64,000 nt of DNA, taken from an uncultured Alteromonadaceae bacterium (lineage in GTDB: Bacteria; Pseudomonadota; Gammaproteobacteria; Enterobacterales; Alteromonadaceae). The DNA lies in assembly GCA_947503265.1 (NCBI GenBank), contig CANNDC010000012.1, positions 1 to 64,000 on the forward strand, read 5' to 3'. The stretch's first letter is position 1, and each line of letters begins with the position of its first letter. Below are positions 25,986-34,655 of the stretch, piece after piece. The notes under the pieces were generated by a model. That model searched no databases and was not told where the DNA came from. It saw only the letters and a list, made by a program, of their open reading frames with translations. The position numbers and the translations under genes are program-made.

Positions 25986-28900
25986 TCATTCATCTTCACC
26001 AAATTCATCAAACAAGTCGTCCAAATCCTGTTGTTTGATATCAGCGCTGGGAAAATCTGAAGGAGTATGACCCAGTTTTTGCCCAGACAATGCATACTCA
26101 ATTAACCGATCTAGATGACGTTTAAATGACGGCATCATTTGACTTGAAACCGCGTCACTCAGCACAGCACTGTTATAAGTAAAAGTAAGTTGCAGTTTGT
26201 CATCAAACACCATTGAATTTAATTCAATGACATAGCTTGAGTCAGAACCATCATAGGACTTTGTAATCGGACTATGAAAGCTAAATCGAGAATTGCCCTC
26301 AATATTCTTATCCCATTGCCCCATGTAATTAAACAAAAACTCTGACGATTCATATAGCCCCAGCGCACCGTAGCTAAGTCCATTGTAACTAGTTTCACTC
26401 AACAATTGTTTGCCAAGGTTTAGATCCTTCCCTTCAAACCCTATTGCGCTTCGATTAAACATTACGGGAGAAATACTGGTAAACCAACCGACTGTTCTCA
26501 ATACATTTAATTTTGAGTCAATGTCTTCGCGGCCGTGACTTTCAATGTCAATTTTCATGTCTCCAGTTGAAGTAAGGCTAAACACAGTTTGAGCAAACGC
26601 AGTCAATAAAACGGTTTGGATAGGGACAGACAATCTCTTTGGTATTTCAAACAACAAATTGGCGGTTTGCGCTTGTTCAATTTCTAAAGCTACCTCTTTT
26701 ACTACTTCAGGTTTTACTACCTCATGATTTGAAGGCAATTCATCTGACGGATCTTTAAACACGTTTGATTGAATGGAGTTCAGGTTTAGCCAGTGTTTAC
26801 GCTCTTTTTGAATGGATGATTTTTTAGCTAAGTCTCGAAGTGCATTGGCCCAGTGTTTTATTGAACTGGTTTTGTTGGGCAATGTTACGGACGTGTTACC
26901 AATGACGGAATCAAGTATATGGTTCAGATCACTGAGCAGTATCCACCATGATATCCCATCACAAACCAGATGATGAATAACGATCAATAATAGATTGGCT
27001 TCTTCTTTACTCGTTTTGATATTGGCAAAGGCAAGAAGTTTGGCATTTTCAACGTTCAATTGACCAATCAACTCTTCCTTACATTTTTCTATATCTTGTT
27101 CAGTGACTTTTTCGGAAAACTCTTTCTCGACACAGAATAGATGATCAAGTTCACCGGTGGGATGAATTGTCTGTAACCATTCTCCGCGTTGATTTTTAAA
27201 CGACGATTTCAGTACATCGTGTTGACTAATCAGAAGATTGAAACTGTTAACTAAATCATCAGTATTGATCCCATCGTTATAACGAAGCACTACAGACTGG
27301 TTGAATTTATTGAGATTCGTTGGATTGGATTTCAGGAATCGCAATTGACTGGGTAATAGCGGAACTTGACCGATTACATCGCCTTGTTCAGCGACTTCTT
27401 CACTCGCATTTTTTACAACATTTGCAAGCTCTCTGATGGTTGGAAAATCAAAGACTTGTTGAGGGGTAATTTCTATTCCCTTACTTCTTGCAGCAGAGAC
27501 AATTTGTATATTAACTATCGAGTCGCCACCCAAATCAAAAAAATTGTCATTGATGCCCACTTCTTCGACTCCTAAGATTTGCTGCCATAGCCGAGCAATT
27601 TCTAATTCAATATCATTCCTTGGCGGAGAATAGTCTACTGACACATCTCTTCTACTGAGCCTAGGTCGTGGAAGTGCATTTCGGTCTACTTTGCCATTTT
27701 TCGTTAATGGAAGAGACGACATCCACACAAATTGGTTTGGGATATATTCACTTGGAAGGGTTTTCCCTAAGTGTTTTTGCAAGCTGTTCTTGAGGATTTC
27801 GGCAGGCGCAACATAATAGCCAATCAAATTGGATTTACGCGTTTGATCTAGGTGAATCTCTTCGCTGTCGTAACCTATGTCTTGTAAAATGTCCTCGACT
27901 TTTTGTAGATCAATTTCGTCATCTAATTCTTCTAGAGCAGCATCACGTTGTTTGTGACCAAGTCGCACGTCCCAACTATAAGGTAGGGAATAATTATGAA
28001 AACCACGCTCTTTTTTATGAACGTAAATACCGGCATCATTAATTAAACAATTAGTCGACCTGCCCGTGTCTGATGGCCTGATCCAAGGTGCAACGTTGTT
28101 CAAATAGTCGTACATTTGGTCAAGGGTGACATCGATGTAGCGATAGAAATCAAGGTATTGAATGTCTTCAAATATTTGATCATCCTCAAATACTTTCACA
28201 TCCAATCGGTTAGAAACGAGATCACGAGTACGATGATAGGCTTTTCTAGCTTCAATAATCCGCCTATCTATTTCTTCCGAATCAAAACACCCTTGTTGAA
28301 ACAAATGAGCGACTCTTGTTTCAAAGATTTGGCCACGAGACAAGCCCGTACAAATCACTTTTATCCCTCTCTCCTTGGCGAGCTTCATGCTCATGGTGTA
28401 AATCGTTTTGAAACAGCCATTACAAACATTGCTAAAACGCTTCAAACTGTCGACAAAAATATCGTTCATGTCAGGCGTTTTACCTTCAATCAATTCAAGA
28501 CCCAACCTCTCGACGAGTCGTTTACAGTTTGCTTTAGCACCCTCAGAAATAAAACCGTTGTCTAGTGTAAACACCAAAGGTGTTAAGCCCATATCGACCA
28601 ATTTACACAAAGCATAGCTACTGTCTTTACCACCACTTAACAGCATGATTGAATCTTGCTTGCTGTTTGGGTTGAATTTAGCTTGACTCTTTATCTTGGC
28701 TATCCAGTCTTCTAAATCTTTCTCTTGTCGAAAATAACTTAACGCTTGTTGTTTTTGCTTCTGGTAGATACGACATAGTCTACAGGTATATGTTTCATCT
28801 AGTTGAGCACTGGGGTGGTTGGCCTCTAGACCACAAACCACACAGTTTTTTGCATGCTCACTATGTTCGTCTAGCGCCAGATGCTCTGATAAATCCACCA

Positions 28901-31544
28901 CTGAATCGGTAATTCCATCGAACTTCAACATGGCCGATTCAATTTCTGCGGTTTCGATTCTGACACCCTGAATCTTTATTTGCTGATCAATACGCCCATG
29001 ATATTCGATTTCAGCTTTTCGATTAAAACTGCCTAAATCACCGGTTTTATATAAGGTTTCACTGGAATTGTACGGGTTCTTTATAAATCTCTCGTTAGTC
29101 TGTTCCGGTTGATTTAGATAGCCCAGCGCCAGTCCATCTCCACCGATATAAATTTCACCTATTACACCTTGTGGAACTTGGTGTTTATAGGCATCTAATA
29201 TAAAAATATTGGCATTAGCAATTGGGTTGCCAATAGGGACCGACTTTTCGTTGTCATTATCAGGTTGGTATTTATGAACCGTACAGGCGACGGTTGCCTC
29301 GGTTGGACCATACTCATTGAAGATATCGATATTTCCCGCAAAAAAGCGAGACATATTAAGCGCAAGCTCGGTTTTAAAATCATCTCCCCCTACGATTAGT
29401 TTCTTTAGTTTTGATGTTGAATAATCTAAAGTTTGGATTAACGCTAGATGAGCAGGTGTTAGTTTGATCACATCCACTTGATTGTCTTCAATCACATTTC
29501 TAATTAACAAGCCTCCTTCATTATGCGTATCTCTATATACAAGGATTTTACCTGCTGAAATTAGCGGAACAAAAATAGATGTAATGGTTAAATCAAAACT
29601 TAAAGAAGAAAATAAGGCAAAATCCAGTTGCTGGCCTTCAAGATAGTAGCCCTTCGCCCACCCAGCATAGTTAGCCAACCCTAAATGCGGGATCAACACC
29701 CCTTTTGGATTCCCCGTCGAACCAGATGTGTAAATTAAATATGCGGCATCACTGGGTAATATATTGGGGGATTCAAATTCAACGGTATCGTCGAGATTGT
29801 CTAAACTCAGCGCAGATTGCGAGAATGGTGACTCAAGCACCTCCGCGCCATCCATGATGATAAACTTAGCGTCACTATCATCTAACATGAATTGAATTCG
29901 TTCAGTTGGATGAGCCTGGTCTAACGGTAAAAAAGTCGCTCTGCATCGTACAATCCCTAAAATTGCCGCTATCGCCTCAATACTGCGCGCTAATTTTATC
30001 GCTACTATGTCTCCAGAATTGACTCCATTCGCTTTTAACAAACTGGCGACAGAGGCGCTTTGCATCCACAACTCTTGATAGCTTAACTTTCTATCCCCAT
30101 CAATGATTGCAATGTGATGAGGATATGTTTCGACTTGTTGTTTAATCAGATCAACAACGCTTGTGAAGCTTGATGTCGCCGAGGAATAATCTTGGTTTTG
30201 ATAAGGTAAAGCAGGTGATTCAACCAAAGGAACAGACGCAATAGGTCGATCTAAATCATCCAAAAGTGCATCGCTGAGAGTCAAAAAGTGAGTGAGGACC
30301 CAAGCAGATTCATCCTCATTAAATACGTCATCGTTAAGATCAAAAGCGAGTGAAAATTCACCTGATTGTTGAAAGTCGGATATCTGCAGGCGCAGTAAAT
30401 GGTTTCTGTCCCCAAAACCTGAGTGAACCCATTCCACCTCAGTATTCAACCCAGAAAATTTACCAAATGAGGAAGGAATATAATTCAAGACAACGTCAAA
30501 CGCCCCACTCAACAACTCATTTGCAGAGCTTGAAACGGCATGAATCAATAACTCTTGGTTAGACTTAGCAACTTTTTGATACAAGCTCTCAAATGAATCA
30601 TTCTGCTCAACTTGTGTCGTCAAAGGGTATAAATTAATCAACGGACCAGCGGTCTGTTTCAACTCATCTGACGTTCGCGAATGAACCGGTGTTCCTATGG
30701 CAAGTTTGTCGTTGCCACTGATCCTGTGCAAATAGGAAAAAAGCAGCGTTGCGAACATTTGCATTACAGACAGGTCTTCTGACAAGGCGACAAATTTAGT
30801 CTTAGCTAAAACACGTAATCGCTGTGACCGAGTAAGACCAAAATGGCAATCGCATCGTGTGGTTTTTGCCAAACGGTTTTTAGGGGTTGGATGATAAAAG
30901 CGCGTCGGCACAGTTGGGGAGTCTGCAAATTTCTGCCAATAAGTCAGTGCTCGTTTATAGCGTTTGGACTGCCTTAGTTTGAACTCTGATGCGACACAAT
31001 CACTGAATTTTGGCATTGGTTCGATATCATCATTGATGTTCTGCAATTTATTTTTATAAATTGACTGCATTTTGTCGAACAACAATGTCATCGACCATGC
31101 ATCAGTGGAAATGTGGTGTTGATTCAAATACCAAATATATTGACGTTCCGATAACTTAATTAACACTGAGTCAAACAATAGGTCGGATAGATCGAAAACA
31201 CGCTGTTTTCGTTCTTCTAACCAAACAGCATAGCTGGAATGAGGGTCTGGCTCTATGGAAAAATCTTTAAATTCAGATTGATATTGGTAACTTTTTCTAA
31301 CAACGAAAACCGGGTGCTGGTCTAGCTGTTTATTAGGGATAAATGCACGCAAAATATCGCAGCTATCAATTAATTTTTGAAATGACCAGTGGAACAAGTC
31401 AAGATCTATTGGCCCCGCTATGCTGAAACTCATGATCATATTATAAAGAGGTTCAGCCGGCTGCAGTTGCTGACCAATCAACATAGTTTGCTGATTGGCA
31501 GTCAACTGAAAACTCGATTGTTGCAGAGGCTTATCTTCCATCAA
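25986..31544 (-). CDS. NRPS module C-A-PCP-E with PP-loop amidotransferase-like domain inserted in A
   Basis: 1852 residues. C domain ~10-440 (HHISTDAWS); A domain from ~465 with A3 YTSGSTGNPKG, A5 NEYGPTE, A8 GRIDQQIKIQGVRIE (~849). Residues ~890-1240 are an inserted domain: Cys4 motif (CVVC...CRLC, ~897-920), PP-loop SGGKDSS (~970), CNGC (~1045), resembling WbpG/PseA-type N-acetyl sugar amidotransferases. The A domain resumes at ~1245 with A9 and A10 NGKVDR (~1281), then PCP (GGDSIV, ~1340) and E domain (HHLVCDGISW; SHGRED; RTVGWFT; FNYMGQ). Specificity residues read D-L-T-K-I-G-E-V-A-(K), close to the asparagine code. The C-terminus FDEFGEDE may be a docking tail. Expected to load Asn-like substrate, modify it, and epimerize. 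Confidence 0.88.
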   Translation of the reverse strand: MMEDKPLQQSSFQLTANQQTMLIGQQLQPAEPLYNMIMSFSIAGPIDLDLFHWSFQKLIDSCDILRAFIPNKQLDQHPVFVVRKSYQYQSEFKDFSIEPDPHSSYAVWLEERKQRVFDLSDLLFDSVLIKLSERQYIWYLNQHHISTDAWSMTLLFDKMQSIYKNKLQNINDDIEPMPKFSDCVASEFKLRQSKRYKRALTYWQKFADSPTVPTRFYHPTPKNRLAKTTRCDCHFGLTRSQRLRVLAKTKFVALSEDLSVMQMFATLLFSYLHRISGNDKLAIGTPVHSRTSDELKQTAGPLINLYPLTTQVEQNDSFESLYQKVAKSNQELLIHAVSSSANELLSGAFDVVLNYIPSSFGKFSGLNTEVEWVHSGFGDRNHLLRLQISDFQQSGEFSLAFDLNDDVFNEDESAWVLTHFLTLSDALLDDLDRPIASVPLVESPALPYQNQDYSSATSSFTSVVDLIKQQVETYPHHIAIIDGDRKLSYQELWMQSASVASLLKANGVNSGDIVAIKLARSIEAIAAILGIVRCRATFLPLDQAHPTERIQFMLDDSDAKFIIMDGAEVLESPFSQSALSLDNLDDTVEFESPNILPSDAAYLIYTSGSTGNPKGVLIPHLGLANYAGWAKGYYLEGQQLDFALFSSLSFDLTITSIFVPLISAGKILVYRDTHNEGGLLIRNVIEDNQVDVIKLTPAHLALIQTLDYSTSKLKKLIVGGDDFKTELALNMSRFFAGNIDIFNEYGPTEATVACTVHKYQPDNDNEKSVPIGNPIANANIFILDAYKHQVPQGVIGEIYIGGDGLALGYLNQPEQTNERFIKNPYNSSETLYKTGDLGSFNRKAEIEYHGRIDQQIKIQGVRIETAEIESAMLKFDGITDSVVDLSEHLALDEHSEHAKNCVVCGLEANHPSAQLDETYTCRLCRIYQKQKQQALSYFRQEKDLEDWIAKIKSQAKFNPNSKQDSIMLLSGGKDSSYALCKLVDMGLTPLVFTLDNGFISEGAKANCKRLVERLGLELIEGKTPDMNDIFVDSLKRFSNVCNGCFKTIYTMSMKLAKERGIKVICTGLSRGQIFETRVAHLFQQGCFDSEEIDRRIIEARKAYHRTRDLVSNRLDVKVFEDDQIFEDIQYLDFYRYIDVTLDQMYDYLNNVAPWIRPSDTGRSTNCLINDAGIYVHKKERGFHNYSLPYSWDVRLGHKQRDAALEELDDEIDLQKVEDILQDIGYDSEEIHLDQTRKSNLIGYYVAPAEILKNSLQKHLGKTLPSEYIPNQFVWMSSLPLTKNGKVDRNALPRPRLSRRDVSVDYSPPRNDIELEIARLWQQILGVEEVGINDNFFDLGGDSIVNIQIVSAARSKGIEITPQQVFDFPTIRELANVVKNASEEVAEQGDVIGQVPLLPSQLRFLKSNPTNLNKFNQSVVLRYNDGINTDDLVNSFNLLISQHDVLKSSFKNQRGEWLQTIHPTGELDHLFCVEKEFSEKVTEQDIEKCKEELIGQLNVENAKLLAFANIKTSKEEANLLLIVIHHLVCDGISWWILLSDLNHILDSVIGNTSVTLPNKTSSIKHWANALRDLAKKSSIQKERKHWLNLNSIQSNVFKDPSDELPSNHEVVKPEVVKEVALEIEQAQTANLLFEIPKRLSVPIQTVLLTAFAQTVFSLTSTGDMKIDIESHGREDIDSKLNVLRTVGWFTSISPVMFNRSAIGFEGKDLNLGKQLLSETSYNGLSYGALGLYESSEFLFNYMGQWDKNIEGNSRFSFHSPITKSYDGSDSSYVIELNSMVFDDKLQLTFTYNSAVLSDAVSSQMMPSFKRHLDRLIEYALSGQKLGHTPSDFPSADIKQQDLDDLFDEFGEDE
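27815..28880 (-). other. Inserted PP-loop ATPase / amidotransferase-like domain (part of the 1852-aa NRPS)
   Basis: Domain boundaries within the NRPS gene, estimated from where A-domain homology breaks after A8 and resumes before A9. N-terminal two CxxC pairs (28852 and ~28775 regions) form a probable zinc site; SGGKDS at about 28620-28640 is the adenine nucleotide alpha-hydrolase P-loop; VFTLDNG follows; CNGC near 28410; CTGLSRGQIFETR near 28340. The order Cys4 - PP-loop - CxxC is that of the TIGR03573 sugar amidotransferases (acetamido to acetamidino). Related PP-loop enzymes also make thioamides/thiocarbonyls (closthioamide CtaC, 6-thioguanine YcfA), so sulfur transfer is the alternative. 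Confidence 0.8.
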
Positions 31545-31562
31545 AGGTTCTCATACACTAGG

Positions 31563-31823
31563 CTAGTTTTTTATCAAAGTGATTAGAAACTCACTCATAA
31601 TATCGACACTTCGAAAATTAGTAATGGTGATCTGAGCCGGTGAAATGCTCAATGAGAATTCTGATTCAATAAATCCCACAAGCATCAACAATGACAGGGA
31701 ATCCATACCAATATCGATTAAAAGATCATCATCAGATTCGACCACAGTGCCATCTTCATACAATTCATTGTTGATATATTCCAATATACTATGTCGAATT
31801 AAATCCTGATTTAATTCAGTCAT
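31563..31823 (-). CDS. Stand-alone peptidyl/acyl carrier protein
   Basis: 86 residues with the carrier four-helix pattern and phosphopantetheine site IGMDSLSLLML (Ser about residue 44). Overlaps the 3' end of the A-domain gene by 8 nt, so the two are coupled and A presumably loads this protein. Such separate A/PCP pairs are typical of prolyl starter systems (PltF/PltL, PigI/PigG). The Sfp-type transferase at 37333-38061 would activate it. Confidence 0.9.
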   Translation of the reverse strand: MTELNQDLIRHSILEYINNELYEDGTVVESDDDLLIDIGMDSLSLLMLVGFIESEFSLSISPAQITITNFRSVDIMSEFLITLIKN

Positions 31824-33399
31824 TCGTTACCTCTTGTTGCAGTGCGTTCCGATCTATTTTTCCCGAAGTTGTTCTAGGAAATTCTTCACGGGCTTGAATA
31901 TTCGTTGGGAGTGCATATTGAGGCAGCTTTCCTTTGAGAAAGCGATTCACCTCTTTTAATTCGACTCGCTGCCCGTTTTTCACAGTATAGCTAGCGAATA
32001 TAAGCGCGGTGTTGTCATCTTTTTTTTGCACAAACACTGCGGCTTCTTCGATTGCCGGAAAATCAACTAGAGCGGCTTCAATTTCGTCCAACTCGACTCT
32101 GTATCCTCGAACTTTTACCTGTCGATCTTTTCTGCCGATAAACCACAATGTACCCTGCTTATCTAACGTCACTAAGTCTCCGGTGCGGTAATAGCGATGT
32201 TGATAGCTTGCGCTGCATTGGCTTTCAGGCTCAGTAAAGAAGAAAGCATTGAGATTCAAATCTTCGCGTCCCCAATATCCTTGCATCATACTGGGTGTTC
32301 TCACTAAAAGTTCGCCAACATGGCCTGACCCAAGGGGTTCATTATCCTCGTCTACAACGAGACATTCTGAAATTTGGTTAATTGGACCAATGGGTATCGA
32401 CTGACATTCTGTAGGCAAACTATCCAAAGTATAGTGGGTACAACCATTTACTTCCGCTGGCCCATACATATTGTCAAAAGAAACCCAATCTAGTTGATTC
32501 ATTAATTCTTTGAGATGTTTTAACGGGAATGGCTCGCCACCGAATATGACCCACCTTAGAGAAGATAAATCGCGCTCTTCCAATGCCCCACGCAGTAATA
32601 GCTGAATTAACGCGAAAGGCACGGTAAACAATACTGTCAACTTGGTGTCTGCTATCAGTTGCGAATAGCTCGCTGGAAATTTGGTATATTCGTCAGGAAT
32701 AACAACTGTGCAAGCACCGGCCACTACTCCAGCAAACCAATCAAAAATGGAAATATCAAAATGCAATGGAGAATGGTTACCTATGCGATCATCCGTATTT
32801 AATTGATATTCATCGGCCGCCCAAGTTGAATAGGCCAGGCAACTGTGGTGAGTATGCATAATGCCTTTAGGTATGCCCGTCGAACCGGATGTGTAGATAA
32901 TGTAAGCCAAGTCGCTTTCCACTATTTTCTGGCTTGGAGCTTGGCTCGAATAGCTATCAAACAATTGCTCCCACGACACAATAATACCAGAACCTCCTGT
33001 ATCCACAGACGGACCAATTACCTGAATAGCATGAGGGCTAGATCGACTTATCTCTCCGATTTTTTTTGCCTTACTTTGTGCAGACAATACAAACTGAATT
33101 CCACAATCATGGATAATGGAAACTAGTCGTTCTTTTGGAGCGGTAGGATCCAATGGTACATATGCTGCACCGGCCTTCAAAATGCCATAAATAGCCACTG
33201 ACATCTCGATGCACTTGTCCATATAAATAGCAACACGATCACCTCTACTTAGCCCTTTTTCAATTAGGCAATTGGCCAACTGGTTAGATTTTATGGCCAA
33301 TTCTTGGTAACTCAGTGTTTTATCTAAACATTCGACTGCCTCTCTGTTGGGAGACGCAGACGCATGTTGTTCTAGATATTGATGAATAAGGAAATTCAC
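31816..33399 (-). CDS. Stand-alone adenylation domain, PltF/PigI-like (proline or similar imino acid)
   Basis: 527 residues, a complete A domain without C or PCP: A3 YTSGSTGIPKG, A4 HFDISIFDWF, A5 NMYGPAE, A7 YRTGDL, A8 GRKDRQVKVRGYRVE, A10 TSGKIDRNAL. The order of motifs and the 'KFPASY..LI' segment look like the L-prolyl-carrier ligases of pyrrole pathways. Specificity residues as I align them: D-I-F-F-I-G-M-G-C-(K), chemically similar to the PltF proline code D-L-L-Y-L-A-L-V-C-K. Since a lysine-6-dehydrogenase-like gene is in the cluster, pipecolate or a piperideine acid is an alternative. It starts 7 nt after the HupE-like gene. Confidence 0.85.
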   Translation of the reverse strand: MNFLIHQYLEQHASASPNREAVECLDKTLSYQELAIKSNQLANCLIEKGLSRGDRVAIYMDKCIEMSVAIYGILKAGAAYVPLDPTAPKERLVSIIHDCGIQFVLSAQSKAKKIGEISRSSPHAIQVIGPSVDTGGSGIIVSWEQLFDSYSSQAPSQKIVESDLAYIIYTSGSTGIPKGIMHTHHSCLAYSTWAADEYQLNTDDRIGNHSPLHFDISIFDWFAGVVAGACTVVIPDEYTKFPASYSQLIADTKLTVLFTVPFALIQLLLRGALEERDLSSLRWVIFGGEPFPLKHLKELMNQLDWVSFDNMYGPAEVNGCTHYTLDSLPTECQSIPIGPINQISECLVVDEDNEPLGSGHVGELLVRTPSMMQGYWGREDLNLNAFFFTEPESQCSASYQHRYYRTGDLVTLDKQGTLWFIGRKDRQVKVRGYRVELDEIEAALVDFPAIEEAAVFVQKKDDNTALIFASYTVKNGQRVELKEVNRFLKGKLPQYALPTNIQAREEFPRTTSGKIDRNALQQEVTND

Positions 33400-33406
33400 A
33401 GTCTAA

Positions 33407-34606
33407 TTATTTCCCTAGAATCCAATTCACAAATTGCCCCAGAGGTAGATCGATCAGGAATCCTCGTTCAATAAACCAGTAAAGCGATACCAATATCAAA
33501 ATAACCGCCCCCACCCTCATGATAATTAATGGATAGAGAGCAAGGTTTCGTAGCCAGTATAGAACAGGGAAAACCACCAAAATAATAGCTACTTGCCCGG
33601 CTTCCACTCCTAGATTAAAGAAGAGTAACGAAAGCGTCAGATAACTATCAGGAATTTGATAATCTGCTAGTACACTTGCAAAGCCAAAACCGTGGAATAG
33701 ACCAAATACAAAAACCACCAGCCAAATTCTGCCTCGGAATACCGGATACAACATATCCACAGCAGCCACGGCGATAGAAATAGCAATAATCGATTCAACT
33801 AGTCGTGAAGGCAAAGACAACCATCCCAGAGTTGCGGCGCTCAAGGTGATGGTATGTGCCAAGGTGAACACAGTGACAACTTTGACCACATAAATAAATG
33901 CAGGATAAAAGCCCTTGGTGGGTTGCCAGTCTTTGCCGACACGGTACATAACCGCCGGCAACAACAATGCCATTAGAAACAGGATGTGGTCGATACCCTC
34001 AAGAATGTGATGGATACCTAGTTTAAACATTTCCCAATACCCTTGGGTCACAGTTGCATCGGCAAGATTTAGACTTTTCTGTGTATCACCAGGTTTGAAT
34101 ATCAGTGCGACATTCGCTTCATCGTCAAATACGCCAGCTCGCCAATCGTTTTCAATAATGACCATGCCAATGTGATCTGGATCTTTATCAAACAAGACAG
34201 AATATTGAAAATCTACAGATTCTGGAATAGCTTCAAAATCATCGAACTTAAAATTGATTGCGATATATTGTGCAAAATCGATAGAGTGCAGATAAAAGTC
34301 ATCCAGTTTCAAACCTTGTTGAAAATCAATGTTGATGTTTTTATAAAAATATCTCTTTAAATCGTCAATGTAAGGCAGTAAATCGGCTTCGGTGAGCGAT
34401 TTATCGAGGGAAAGATCCGTCTCCATGATTTGATTAAAGTCAGCGATTGTAATTTCCACTCTGCCCTCAATTGAGGTGTCTCCGATCGTTAAGAATACGT
34501 AACTTTGCTCTAAGGCATGGGCATTTGCCTGCTTGAATGAGCTTAAAATAAGAAATAGCAAAACCGCAGTTGTGTTAAACAGTAAGTTTCTTGATAATAA
34601 ATTCAT
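33407..34606 (-). CDS. HupE/UreJ-like membrane protein inside the NRPS operon
   Basis: 399 residues from the ATG at 34606: signal peptide (MNLLSRN...FKQANAHA), an extracytoplasmic domain of ~170 residues, then about seven membrane segments with GIHHILEGIDHILFL, FTLAHTITLSAATLGWL and FGLFHGFGFASVL, the His-rich motifs of the HupE/UreJ_2 (PF13795) group. Relatives are thought to move nickel or cobalt, but the large-N-terminus subgroup has no proven substrate. It is wedged between the C-PCP-TE gene (49 nt) and the starter A gene (7 nt), all in one direction, so it probably belongs to the biosynthetic operon; metal handling or export of the product is inference. Confidence 0.8.
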   Translation of the reverse strand: MNLLSRNLLFNTTAVLLFLILSSFKQANAHALEQSYVFLTIGDTSIEGRVEITIADFNQIMETDLSLDKSLTEADLLPYIDDLKRYFYKNINIDFQQGLKLDDFYLHSIDFAQYIAINFKFDDFEAIPESVDFQYSVLFDKDPDHIGMVIIENDWRAGVFDDEANVALIFKPGDTQKSLNLADATVTQGYWEMFKLGIHHILEGIDHILFLMALLLPAVMYRVGKDWQPTKGFYPAFIYVVKVVTVFTLAHTITLSAATLGWLSLPSRLVESIIAISIAVAAVDMLYPVFRGRIWLVVFVFGLFHGFGFASVLADYQIPDSYLTLSLLFFNLGVEAGQVAIILVVFPVLYWLRNLALYPLIIMRVGAVILILVSLYWFIERGFLIDLPLGQFVNWILGK

Positions 34607-34655
34607 AACACCAATACCTATATTTTGATTATTTAAGTTCGTTACGCTTGCTCTA

